A stretch of DNA of 64,000 nucleotides from Nitratireductor aquimarinus (GTDB taxonomy: Bacteria > Pseudomonadota > Alphaproteobacteria > Rhizobiales > Rhizobiaceae): positions 124,001 through 188,000 of the forward strand of contig NZ_JAFKDE010000008.1 in NCBI RefSeq assembly GCF_017255295.1, read 5' to 3'. The notes under the pieces were generated by a model that worked only from the letters and a program-made list of their open reading frames with translations, ran no database searches and was not told the origin of the DNA. This document shows positions 33,874-42,037 of this stretch, one piece after another (position 1 is the stretch's first letter; each line of letters starts with the position of its first letter). A program made the position numbers and the translations under genes.

Positions 33874-35109
33874 CTAGGATACGGCGGCTACGGCAACCGC
33901 CTTCATCAGCGGTGTGTCGATGTCTGCAGCCATACGCTGATCAATGCTCTGGCCTGCGGCGATCAGTTTGCGCGAGGCCATGTGATCGGCGGCGCGGTTC
34001 ACCGAATAGGCCGCCACCAGACGGTCTCCCTCCATCTGCAATATGCTGAACGCGCCGCTTTCAGGATCTCCGCGAAGAAGCTCCGTCGTGCCGGGTCTCG
34101 GCAGGCCGGCCATCTGCACTTTCAGGTCATACTGATCGGTCCAGAACCATGGAACAGCGCCAAGCGGCGCATTGCCACCGGCAATGTGCTCGGCGGCAGA
34201 CTTTGCCTGATCGACAGCGTTTTGCACGGATTCAAGCCGCATGGCCCCGTTCGCATAGGCGTTGTGGAAGGCTGCAACGTCGCCCAGCGCATAGATATCG
34301 GGGGCGCTGGTCAGGCCGTGCGCGTCCACCTCTATGCCGCCTGCAATGGTTTTGAGTTCGAGCGGCTCGATCAGCGCCATGTCCGCGATGCCGCCCACGC
34401 CCACAAGCACGAGATCGGCGGGAAGGGTGGTTCCGTCGCCAAGCTGAACGCCGCTCACCCTGCCGTCATCGGTGGTGGTGTAGCGCTCCGGCAGCGCGCC
34501 GTAGCGGAACATTGCGCCCTTCGCCGTGTGATAGCCGCCGATAAAGGCGCTCAGCCGTTCTGGCAACGCGCGTGTCAAAAGGCGTTCCTGCGCCTCCAGA
34601 ACGACGACGGATTTGCCCTGCTTGACCGCAGTGGATGCAAATTCCAGTCCGATGAACCCGCCGCCGATGATGACGATGTTCTCTGCATCCTGCATGGAGC
34701 TACGCAGGTGGCGTGCATCGGCGATGGAGCGGAGCGTGTGAATGCCGCGCGCCTCGGCGCCGGGCAGGGGCAGGGTGCGCGCCTTTGAGCCGGTGGCGAG
34801 AACGAGCTTGCCGTAGTCGAGCCTGCCCGATGCGGTGACCACCTGTCGCGCATGAGGATCGATGCTCAGCGCCGGCTCGTTCAGGCGCAGGTCGATTCCC
34901 TGATCGCGATAGAAGTCGGGGGCGCGCAGGAGAAGCTGCTCCTCGTCCTTTTCGCCCGCAATATAGGCCTTCGAGAGGGGCGGGCGGTGATAGGGATAAT
35001 CGCCTTCCGCGGAAAGCAGGACGATGCCCTCCTGCCAGCCCTTTTGCCTGAGCGATGCGGCGGCCTGTACGCCGGCGTGGGATGCGCCGACGATGACGAC
35101 CGCGCTCAA
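33874..35109 (-). CDS. FAD-dependent ferredoxin reductase
   Basis: A 411-residue NAD(P)H:ferredoxin reductase of the putidaredoxin/rhodocoxin reductase type. The FAD fold VVIVGASHAGVQAAASLR is at residues 4-21, followed by YHRPPLSKAYIAGE. The NADH fold IVIIGGGFIGLEFASTAV lies near residue 145. The FAD-contacting IYALGDVAAFHNAY is near residue 270, and a reductase C-terminal domain has WFWTDQYDLKVQMAG. The ATG overlaps the ferredoxin stop by 4 nt. With the ferredoxin it should pass electrons to the Rieske oxygenase encoded divergently. Confidence 0.92.
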   Translation of the reverse strand: MSAVVIVGASHAGVQAAASLRQKGWQEGIVLLSAEGDYPYHRPPLSKAYIAGEKDEEQLLLRAPDFYRDQGIDLRLNEPALSIDPHARQVVTASGRLDYGKLVLATGSKARTLPLPGAEARGIHTLRSIADARHLRSSMQDAENIVIIGGGFIGLEFASTAVKQGKSVVVLEAQERLLTRALPERLSAFIGGYHTAKGAMFRYGALPERYTTTDDGRVSGVQLGDGTTLPADLVLVGVGGIADMALIEPLELKTIAGGIEVDAHGLTSAPDIYALGDVAAFHNAYANGAMRLESVQNAVDQAKSAAEHIAGGNAPLGAVPWFWTDQYDLKVQMAGLPRPGTTELLRGDPESGAFSILQMEGDRLVAAYSVNRAADHMASRKLIAAGQSIDQRMAADIDTPLMKAVAVAAVS

Positions 35110-35438
35110 AACTGGTTCTCCGGGATGATGAAGACGGCATCCTTGAGCTTTTCACTGACACGAAGCTGGCAGGAAAGCCGGCTGGTCGGTCGCCGCTCGG
35201 CGGAGGCCATGTCGAGCATGTCGTCTTCTTCCGAAGACATTTCGCCGACCGTGCCGTCCTCGAGATTGTCGCAATACACATGGCAGGTGGCGCAGATGCA
35301 GGCCCCGCCGCACTCCGCTTCGATGCCGCCCACATTGTTCATTACCGCGGCTTCCATGACGCTTACGCCCGGGCGCGCCTGAACTTCAATCTGCTCGCCG
35401 CCGCTGGTTTCGAACTTGATGGTGATGGCTTCGCTCAC
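35106..35438 (-). CDS. [2Fe-2S] ferredoxin, adrenodoxin/putidaredoxin type
   Basis: A 110-residue ferredoxin with the cluster ligands C43-x5-C49-x2-C52-x37-C90 and two extra cysteines at 47 and 56. The ECGGACICATCHVYC block and the C-terminal RLSCQL motif are diagnostic of vertebrate-type ferredoxins serving P450 or Rieske oxygenases. It is the first gene of the Fdx-FdR-GS operon, transcribed away from the Rieske gene, with motif copies of the shared operator 12-50 bp upstream of its start. Confidence 0.95.
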   Translation of the reverse strand: MSEAITIKFETSGGEQIEVQARPGVSVMEAAVMNNVGGIEAECGGACICATCHVYCDNLEDGTVGEMSSEEDDMLDMASAERRPTSRLSCQLRVSEKLKDAVFIIPENQF

Positions 35439-35767
35439 GGTTGATCTCCGATTGGTCGAATAACGAACACAATATCATTTATCGACCAATTGATCACATG
35501 GATCATGGAAGCCTGTCAACAAATGCAGGAAGCAAAATGGTGAAATCATTGGGCGGGAGCGCAATCGACCCATTTCCTGAATTCCGCTAAAGCTCTTGAT
35601 TGCGTGTTCTAATAGAATATAATCGCACAATGGATCGATTATCGACCAATTTGGCGATCGATCTGGAGGCCGCTAGCATTGATCCGGTCTGACTGGGTGG
35701 AGGCGAGCATGCGCTCGAGCAGTGGGATTTCAGCCAACGCGCGGAAGAGAAGGGAAGAGACACAGCC
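35439..35767. promoter_or_regulatory. Divergent promoter region with repeated operator motif
   Basis: This 329-bp gap holds no gene. ATTGGTCGA (35451-35459) and TCGACCAAT (35482-35490) form perfect 9-bp inverted arms. TTATCGACCAAT occurs twice, at 35479-35490 and 35639-35650. The second copy is extended to CGATTATCGACCAAT from 35636. The core CGATTATCGA (35636-35645) recurs in the gap at 45519-45715. These are likely sites of the regulator of the catabolic island. Confidence 0.6.
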
Positions 35768-37126
35768 ATGATGAGCCAAGAGCAGAACGATCTTATCACC
35801 AGGATCGGTCCTGACGCACCCGCTGGAAAGCTGATGCGCAAATACTGGCAGCCGGCAGCCCTGGTGGATGAACTGGAGGGCGACCGCCCCATCGTCCCCG
35901 TCAAGCTGCTTGGCGAAAACTTCGTGATGTTCCGCGACGAGCAGGGGCGCTACGGACTGGTGGATCGCGACTGTCCGCATCGCGGCGCGGATCTGGCGTT
36001 CGGCCGTCTGGAAAATGGCGGTCTTCGCTGCGCATTTCATGGCTGGCTGTTCGACGTTGAAGGCAATTGCCTGGAAACGCCGGCCGAGCCCGCCGCTTCG
36101 AACCTGTGCAAGAACATCAAGCAGCGCGCTTACCCGGTTGTTGAGAAGAGCGGCATCCTGTGGGCCTATCTCGGCGGTGACGAGCCTCCGGCATTTCCCG
36201 AGCTCGACTGTTTCGTGGCGCCCGGCACCCACACATTCGCCTTCAAGGGCCTGATCGAGTGCAACTGGCTGCAGGCGCTCGAAGTCGGCATCGATCCCGC
36301 ACACGCCTCCTTCCTGCATCGCTTCTTCGAGGATGAGGACACGTCGGAAGCTTACGGCAAGCAGTTCCGTGCCGCGTCCGCCGACAGTGATCTGCCGATG
36401 ACGAAGATCCTGCGCGAATATGACCGCCCGATCATCAATGTGGAGCGCACGGAATATGGCCTTCGCCTGATCGCGCTGCGCGAGATCGACGAGGAACGCA
36501 CACATGTGCGCGTGACCAACCAGCTCTTCCCGCACGGCTTCGTCATTCCAATGAGCGGCGACATGACCATCACCCAGTGGCATGTGCCTGTCGATGACGA
36601 GACCTGCTACTGGTACGCGATCTTCACCAGCTATGGTGCGCCGGTCGACAAGAAGAAGATGCGCGAACAGCGCCTCGAGCTCTACGAGCTGCCGGACTAT
36701 GTTTCGCGCCGCAACAAGTCCAACGATTATGGTTTTGACCCGCATGAGCAGGCGACCGAGACCTATACGGGCATGGGCCTCGACATCAATGTTCACGATC
36801 AGTGGGCCGTTGAATCGATGGGCCGCATTCAGGACCGCACCCGCGAGCATCTAGGGCAGTCCGACAAGGCAATCGTTCAGTATCGCCGCCTGCTCAAGCA
36901 GGAAATCGAAAAGGCGGTCAATGGCGGCAAGCCGCTCCTGACGCTGGACGAAAAGCATGCCCGCAGCATTCAGGGTCCGGCCACGATGGACGGCATCGGC
37001 CCGACACGCGGCTGGGAGACCTACTGGATGGAGGTCGATGTGAAGCGCCGCCGCGCAGCACCCTGGGCCGCTCCCGTTCCAGAAGAACTGGCGGAGAAGG
37101 TGCCGCATGTCTCGGCAGCCGAGTAA
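35768..37126 (+). CDS. Rieske non-heme iron oxygenase, alpha subunit (phthalate 4,5-dioxygenase-like)
   Basis: A 452-residue aromatic-ring-hydroxylating-type oxygenase. The Rieske cluster ligands are C69-P-H71 and C88-A-F-H91. The mononuclear iron site is D176-x2-H179-x4-H184 in GIDPAHASFLHRF. The C-terminal QWAVESMGRIQDRTREHLGQSD block is typical of the phthalate 4,5-dioxygenase / O-demethylase group, whose members are alpha-only and take electrons from a reductase. A start at 35768 or 35771 follows a GAAGGGAAGAG ribosome site. No beta subunit gene is present. It probably begins degradation by hydroxylation or N/O-dealkylation. The substrate is unknown. Confidence 0.92.
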   Translation: MMSQEQNDLITRIGPDAPAGKLMRKYWQPAALVDELEGDRPIVPVKLLGENFVMFRDEQGRYGLVDRDCPHRGADLAFGRLENGGLRCAFHGWLFDVEGNCLETPAEPAASNLCKNIKQRAYPVVEKSGILWAYLGGDEPPAFPELDCFVAPGTHTFAFKGLIECNWLQALEVGIDPAHASFLHRFFEDEDTSEAYGKQFRAASADSDLPMTKILREYDRPIINVERTEYGLRLIALREIDEERTHVRVTNQLFPHGFVIPMSGDMTITQWHVPVDDETCYWYAIFTSYGAPVDKKKMREQRLELYELPDYVSRRNKSNDYGFDPHEQATETYTGMGLDINVHDQWAVESMGRIQDRTREHLGQSDKAIVQYRRLLKQEIEKAVNGGKPLLTLDEKHARSIQGPATMDGIGPTRGWETYWMEVDVKRRRAAPWAAPVPEELAEKVPHVSAAE

Positions 37127-37162
37127 GGCGCTTTACGCCACGCCGGATTGAACTCGACACAC

Positions 37163-37198
37163 GAAAAGGCCCGCCTCAACAATGAGGCGGGCCTTTTC
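37163..37198. terminator. Strong bidirectional terminator
   Basis: GAAAAGGCCCGCCTC (37163-37177), loop AACAAT, GAGGCGGGCCTTTTC (37184-37198): a perfect 15-bp stem with A/T-rich ends giving a T-tract in both directions. It lies between the convergent Rieske and RidA genes. Confidence 0.85.
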
Positions 37199-37221
37199 AA
37201 TGAACGATCATTTGGAAACGA

Positions 37222-37611
37222 TCAGTCGCGCTTCGCGGCCAGCACTTCCACCTCGACGGTGAATTCGGGCTTTGTGAACCCGCTCACGATCATCAGTGTG
37301 GATGCGGGGTAGGGCGCAGGGAACAGGGCATTGCGCACATCCATATAGGGCGCCATGTGCTCGCGGCCCGTCACAAAGGCGCTGATGCGCACCACATCCT
37401 CGAAATCCATATCCGCGTCCTTAAGAAGCTTGCGGATATTGTCGAAGCAGATGCGGGCCTGTTCGGCCGTATCGTCCGGGATCGTGCCGTCCGGGCGCAT
37501 GCCAAGCTGGCCGGAGCACACGAGAAGACGCGCGCCTTCCGGCACCTGCATGGCATGGCTGTAATTGGAAAAGGGTGGCGGAAGATCACCGGGGTTCACG
37601 GGAATGGCCAA
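37222..37611 (-). CDS. RidA-family enamine/imine deaminase-like protein
   Basis: A 129-residue RidA (YjgF/UK114) protein, the usual length when started at TTG 37611. That codon has GGAGAG upstream and removes an implausible basic leader. Family text: LLVCSGQLGMRPDGTIPDDTAEQARICFDNIRKLL, split over residues 30-65, then VVRISAFVT and the C-terminal FPAPYPASTLMIVSGF with the usual substrate-site region. RidA proteins hydrolyse reactive imines and enamines made by amine-oxidising or PLP enzymes, which fits the amine oxidoreductases upstream in this operon. Confidence 0.88.
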   Translation of the reverse strand: MAIPVNPGDLPPPFSNYSHAMQVPEGARLLVCSGQLGMRPDGTIPDDTAEQARICFDNIRKLLKDADMDFEDVVRISAFVTGREHMAPYMDVRNALFPAPYPASTLMIVSGFTKPEFTVEVEVLAAKRD

Positions 37612-37664
37612 GCGTCTCTCCTTCTGACAGATGGGGCGGCCGCCATGATGCATGGCAAACCGCG

Positions 37665-37696
37665 AAAGAAAACAGCCGCCCCGTTTCCGGAGCGGC
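37665..37696 (-). terminator. Terminator/attenuator between binding-protein and ridA genes
   Basis: On the minus strand, GCCGCTCCG, loop GAAA, CGGGGCGGC (arms 37696-37688 and 37683-37675; one G-U pair) followed by TGTTTTCTTT. It is a good intrinsic terminator shape inside the operon, before the ridA TTG. Confidence 0.7.
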
Positions 37697-37727
37697 ATTT
37701 CTGGTCTCGACGGGAGCGAGCGACGGG

Positions 37728-38894
37728 TTATTTCAGGCCGATGCCCGGATCGATGAACCGGTTCGTCACGACGCTCTGCGGATCGAGGCCTTCCTTGGCG
37801 CGCTCATCCAGCCAGGGCTGAACGATATCGAACATGACAGCCACGCGCTCCGTGTCGAAGTCGGCGATCGTGTCATTCGAGCCATTGCCCATGATGCCGC
37901 GCTCCTTGAGCGTCTTCCAGCCATATTCGAGCTTGTCCATGGACAGCTTCCACCAGGACGTGGCGTAGCCGCCCTGGGTGAAGTCGTGAATGGTTTCCAG
38001 AACCTCGGCCGGGTCGTCCATGTAGTCGACGACGGCCTGCTGGATGATCGGCACGAGCTTTTCAAGGCAGGGTGCGAGTTCATCCATCCGGTTTTCCGCA
38101 ACCGACAGCATGCCGCTGTAATTGGGATAGCCCAGTTCGCCGACGGTGACTGCGTCGATGGGCTTGCCCCAGTTGTTGCCGGTGGAGAATGCATAGGGTT
38201 CGCTGGTGACAAAGCCCTGGTTCAGCCAGGTGCCATTATTGGTGACGAAGTTCTCGCCGTCGCCACGGTAGCCCTCGACAAAGACGTCCTGGGAGACGCC
38301 GGACTGCAAGAGGTAGAGGCCGAAGGTGCGCTGAATGGTCGAGACGTAGATCATCCCCTTTCCGGACTCGCCGAAGGCAATGATGTCATCGATGCTGTGG
38401 AAGCCGTCCGGATAGGTCTCGCGGTCCCAGAACAGGCCCTGCGGGGCGATGTTGAGCGGCGCGACGACACCGACCACCGGGAAGCGCTCGGAGAAGATGA
38501 AGGCATTGTCCAGCTCCTGGTAACCCAGATGCGGACGCAGGCCGGCCTTGGAGTTGCCCATGTAGAGGGCCGAATAGGCGGTCTCGCCGTCACCAAGGCC
38601 CATGCCGCCGCCGCCCTCGAGAATGACGAGGTCGATGCCGGTGCTGCCCAGCGGGCCGGTGTAGCGGCCGCTTTCCATTTTACCGCCGCCACCGATCATC
38701 TGGTAGAGCGCACCGTGTTCGGCCTGGGCAAGCCAGTCCTTCTGCACGATGAAGGGATTGGGACACACATCGGCCAGCGGCGTGGTGTAGGCCTTCTTGG
38801 CGAAATCGCCCGGCTCCTGAGCCAGGGCCGGCTGCGCAATGGCGGGAAGCGCGGCCATCGCGGTTGCCAGCAAAGCAGTCTTCAAGCTTCTCAT
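37728..38894 (-). CDS. ABC transporter binding protein, NMT1/SsuA-like
   Basis: A 388-residue periplasmic binding protein. The signal peptide ends near residue 22 (IAQPALAQ). The start is ATG 38894 with AGGGA upstream; ATG 38909 is an alternative. The pattern (LGSTGIDLVILEGGGGMGLGDGET near the N-terminal third, then YPDGFHSIDDIIAFG and FVEGYRGDGENFVTNNGTWLNQGFVTSEPYAF) resembles NMT1/THI5-type binders for sulfonates, pyrimidines and similar organic nitrogen compounds. It is encoded after its permease and ATPase in the same operon. The ligand is presumably the substrate of the surrounding catabolic enzymes. Confidence 0.82.
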   Translation of the reverse strand: MRSLKTALLATAMAALPAIAQPALAQEPGDFAKKAYTTPLADVCPNPFIVQKDWLAQAEHGALYQMIGGGGKMESGRYTGPLGSTGIDLVILEGGGGMGLGDGETAYSALYMGNSKAGLRPHLGYQELDNAFIFSERFPVVGVVAPLNIAPQGLFWDRETYPDGFHSIDDIIAFGESGKGMIYVSTIQRTFGLYLLQSGVSQDVFVEGYRGDGENFVTNNGTWLNQGFVTSEPYAFSTGNNWGKPIDAVTVGELGYPNYSGMLSVAENRMDELAPCLEKLVPIIQQAVVDYMDDPAEVLETIHDFTQGGYATSWWKLSMDKLEYGWKTLKERGIMGNGSNDTIADFDTERVAVMFDIVQPWLDERAKEGLDPQSVVTNRFIDPGIGLK

Positions 38895-38972
38895 TTTCAG
38901 TTCCCTCATTGTTGTTGTGGGTCGAGAAGGCATCGGCTCGCGGCGGGAAACCAATGCCAGGCGGAAATGCGA

Positions 38973-39002
38973 GCGGGCGAAGAGAGGCTGCTCTTCGCCC
39001 GC
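38973..39002 (-). terminator. Perfect 12-bp hairpin between permease and binding-protein genes
   Basis: GCGGGCGAAGAG (38973-38984), loop AGGCTG, CTCTTCGCCCGC (38991-39002). It lies in a 122-bp gap inside the operon. No T-tract. Possible mRNA processing or stabilising structure, or a partial terminator with a separate promoter for the binding protein. Confidence 0.55.
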
Positions 39003-39016
39003 CCGTAGAATTGGTG

Positions 39017-39877
39017 TCAGGTCTCCTTGCCGCCGGATTCATGCCAGTCCGAGAACAACCAGTGCCCGAGCCAGGTGAAGGCGATGTAGACGCAAACCGA
39101 CAGGAAGGTCGCAGTCATCAGCGCCGCATACATCTGCTCATATTTGAAGTCGATCTTGGAGTTGATGATCATCTGGCCAAGGCCGCCACGGCCGGCCAGG
39201 AAGAACAGCTCCGAGACGATGGCGCTGATGACGGCGAGGCTTGCCGCGATCCGCAGACCGGCGAAGAGCGCCGGCGCTGCAGACGGAAAGCATGCCTTGA
39301 CCAGCGTCGTGCGCCAGCTCGCGCCCTGCAGGCGGAACAGGTTGATGATGCCGCGGTCAACGCTTTTGAGGCCGAGGAGAAGGGTGATCGGGATGGCGAA
39401 CATGGTGAACTTGGCCACGATCAGAACCTTCGGCAGCGTGCCGAAGCCAAGCGCCGTCTGGATCAGCGGAATGATGGCGAGCGTCGGGATCGACTGGAAC
39501 GCGACGATGTTCGGGAACATGGCGCGTTCGAGAATCGTGGCGCGAAACATGATCACGCCGAGCAGGATGCCGACCGGGATCGAGATGCAGAGGCCGGCGA
39601 GCGCGATGCCAAGCGTGGTGAGCGAGCGCGTCAAGAGTTCCCAGCGCACGTCCGAAAGGCCGAACGCTTTATCCCAGAGTTCATAGCCCGAGGGCATGAG
39701 AAACTGGCGGTGCGGCTCAAGGTTCGCGCGCACCATCGCGTATAAGAGAATGAACATGCCGAACAGGACGAGCGGCGGCACGAGCAGCATGAGGAGGTTT
39801 CCAAGCGTCCCGCGCTCTGCCGTGAACGGAACCGGCGAATGTGCAGTGAGATTGGATGAAGGCTGTGTCTGTGTCAT
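39017..39877 (-). CDS. ABC transporter permease (nitrate/sulfonate/pyrimidine type)
   Basis: A 286-residue inner-membrane permease of the SsuC/TauC class. Six hydrophobic segments begin LLMLLVPPLVLFGMFILLYAMV. The coupling loop is LFRLQGASWRTTLVKACFPSAAPALFAGLRIA, split near residues 195-225, with the EAA-like glycine region. ATG 39877 is used, since the longer reading would overlap the ATPase gene heavily. It is paired with the ATPase 8 bp upstream. Confidence 0.88.
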   Translation of the reverse strand: MTQTQPSSNLTAHSPVPFTAERGTLGNLLMLLVPPLVLFGMFILLYAMVRANLEPHRQFLMPSGYELWDKAFGLSDVRWELLTRSLTTLGIALAGLCISIPVGILLGVIMFRATILERAMFPNIVAFQSIPTLAIIPLIQTALGFGTLPKVLIVAKFTMFAIPITLLLGLKSVDRGIINLFRLQGASWRTTLVKACFPSAAPALFAGLRIAASLAVISAIVSELFFLAGRGGLGQMIINSKIDFKYEQMYAALMTATFLSVCVYIAFTWLGHWLFSDWHESGGKET

Positions 39878-39885
39878 CGATCGTC

Positions 39886-40713
39886 TCAATTCTCGATAGC
39901 ATTTCGCAGGGATACGGAGACTTCGCTGCATAGGGTTGCGAACTCAGGCGTGTAGCGAAGCTCCGGATCGCGCGGATAGGCGAAGGGAATGTCGAACACT
40001 TCGAGGATCTGTCCCGGGCGGCGCGACATGACGACCACCTTGCTGGACAGATAGACTGCTTCTGAAATCGAGTGCGTGATGAACAGGCCGCTGAAGCCGT
40101 TGCGCATGAACAGCGACACCAGCTCGTCATTGAGACGCTCGCGGGTGATCTCGTCGAGCGCCCCGAAGGGCTCGTCGAACATGAACACGCTGGGGTTAAG
40201 CGCCAGCGAGCGGGCCAGCGATGCGCGCATGCGCATGCCGCCGGAGAGGCGCTTGGGATAATGCTCGGCAAAGCCGTCGAGCCCGACCAGGCTGATCTGC
40301 TCCATGGCGATCCTGCGGCGCTCTTCAGGCGAAAAGCCGCGCAGCTCCATCAGAAGCTCCACATTGCCGAGCACCTTGCGCCACGGCAGAAGGGTCGCGT
40401 CCTGAAACGTGTAGCCAAGCTGGCTGCGATCCACCTTGACGATGCCCGAGGTCTGGGGGAACAGGCCGGAAGCGATCTTCAGAAGGGTGGACTTTCCGCA
40501 GCCCGAAGGGCCGACGATCGAGACGAACTCGCCCTTGCGGATGGTCAGCGAAACATCTTCAAGCGCCTGCGTTCCATCGGGGAACTGCATCGAGATGTTC
40601 TCGAAAGAAAGCGCGACATCGTTCCCGGCAATCGGAAGACCGGCGGGAGAACTTGCGTCTCCGGTCCTGCCTCCAGTCCTGTCCGGGGGCTGAGGAACAG
40701 CCTGCAATGTCAT
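39886..40713 (-). CDS. ABC transporter ATPase (SsuB/TauB-like)
   Basis: A 275-residue ATPase. After a 30-residue leader, Walker A is GPSGCGKST (near residue 68). The Q-loop is YTFQDATLLPWRKVLGNVELLME, the signature is RLSGGMRMRASLARSLA, and Walker B is VFMFDEPFGALDEITRE. The H-loop is LFITHSISEAVYL. Text matches the nitrate/sulfonate/taurine group closely. It energises the neighbouring permease and binding protein. Confidence 0.92.
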   Translation of the reverse strand: MTLQAVPQPPDRTGGRTGDASSPAGLPIAGNDVALSFENISMQFPDGTQALEDVSLTIRKGEFVSIVGPSGCGKSTLLKIASGLFPQTSGIVKVDRSQLGYTFQDATLLPWRKVLGNVELLMELRGFSPEERRRIAMEQISLVGLDGFAEHYPKRLSGGMRMRASLARSLALNPSVFMFDEPFGALDEITRERLNDELVSLFMRNGFSGLFITHSISEAVYLSSKVVVMSRRPGQILEVFDIPFAYPRDPELRYTPEFATLCSEVSVSLRNAIEN

Positions 40714-40747
40714 TATGAGTCCTCCCAGTTGAAATGCGGTGCGCCCG

Positions 40748-41995
40748 CTAGAAGCGGCTCACCGAAAACGGCGATAGGTCGATCTTGGGTGTTTTTCCCG
40801 CCATCAGCGCTGCGACGTGCCTGCCTGTCGGTCCTCCCGAGCAGATGCCGACGTGCTGATGACCGAATGCAAAGACGGTGTTGGAGAAGCGTGGCGAACG
40901 ATCGATAACCGGCAAACTGTCTGGAAGACAAGGCCTGTGGCCCATCCATTTGGATTGTTCGGTCGTATCGAGTTCGGGGAACATCTCCCGTGCGATTTCT
41001 GTCAGTTTGTCCGCGCGCGCATAGTTGGGCGCGGCCTTCAGTCCGGCCAGTTCCACGGTGCCCGCAATCCGCAGGCCGCAGTCCATCGGATTGATGAAGA
41101 CGCTGCGGGTGTTCCACATCACGGTGCGGTTCACACCGATCTGCGGATTGGGGAATGTGACGTGGTAGCCTCTCTGGGTTTCCAGCGGCACTTTCGCGCC
41201 CAGTTTGCGCGCCAGCGGCGACGACCATGCGCCGGCCGCCAGGACCAGCCGGTCGACGGGGAGCTGACCCTCAGTGGTTTCCAGCGCAACCGGCCCATCC
41301 GGCCCCAGTGTGACGTCCTTGACCTCGGCGGTGACGAATTTGCCGCCATTCTTCTTCACCTGGTCGGCAATGCTGTTGACCAGAAGATAGGGGTCGACGG
41401 TCGAGCCGTTCTCCGGCGCAAAAATGCCGATGTCGAAGCGTTTGTTGAGGGCCGGCTCGAACTGCCGGATCTCGTCGCCGCCCACTTCGATCATTTCCGC
41501 GCCGAGATTGCGGCGCAGGTCGAGCGACCATTTCGCCGCCTGAAGCTCCTGGCGGCTCTCATAGATGTAGAGGCAGCCATTCCGGCGGATCAGCTGGTTG
41601 AACCCATCGCCGGTGAGGATATCGCCATAATCGTCGAAGACGGTTTCCATCAGCGAACGCATCGCCGTGGCCACACGAACGCATTCCTCACGCGTGGCGT
41701 GGCTGATGAAGCGGGCAAGCCATGGCGCGATCCACGGCAGATAGGACCAGCGAACCGTGAGCGGACCAAGCGGGTCCATCAGCCAGCCGGGAATCTTCTT
41801 CATGACGCCGGGCATCGCCACCGGCAGGATGGCGCTGGGCGAGACCGAACCGGCATTGCCGAACGACGTGCCGAGCCCCGGCTCCAGCCGGTCCACCACC
41901 GTCACGCCAAAACCCTCGCGCTGCAGGAACGCGGCGCAGCTCACGCCGACAATGCCCGCGCCTATGATGGTTACATGTCCCTTGCTGCCGGTCAT
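40748..41995 (-). CDS. FAD-dependent amino acid/amine oxidoreductase, DadA-like
   Basis: A 415-residue DAO-superfamily flavoenzyme. The FAD-binding fold is VTIIGAGIVGVSCAAFLQREGFGVTVVDR, split over residues 8-36, followed by TSFGNAGSVSPSAILPVAMPG, typical of D-amino acid dehydrogenase DadA. The C-terminal FAD contact is FAFGHQHVGICSGGPTGRHVA. It is predicted to oxidise a D-amino acid or N-substituted glycine to an imino acid, the kind of product RidA would clear. It is encoded between the FAD-linked oxidase and the ABC genes. Confidence 0.85.
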   Translation of the reverse strand: MTGSKGHVTIIGAGIVGVSCAAFLQREGFGVTVVDRLEPGLGTSFGNAGSVSPSAILPVAMPGVMKKIPGWLMDPLGPLTVRWSYLPWIAPWLARFISHATREECVRVATAMRSLMETVFDDYGDILTGDGFNQLIRRNGCLYIYESRQELQAAKWSLDLRRNLGAEMIEVGGDEIRQFEPALNKRFDIGIFAPENGSTVDPYLLVNSIADQVKKNGGKFVTAEVKDVTLGPDGPVALETTEGQLPVDRLVLAAGAWSSPLARKLGAKVPLETQRGYHVTFPNPQIGVNRTVMWNTRSVFINPMDCGLRIAGTVELAGLKAAPNYARADKLTEIAREMFPELDTTEQSKWMGHRPCLPDSLPVIDRSPRFSNTVFAFGHQHVGICSGGPTGRHVAALMAGKTPKIDLSPFSVSRF

Positions 41996-42037
41996 GTGTT
42001 CATCTCCCCCCGGTCAAATCACAGTCTGTGATGGAAA

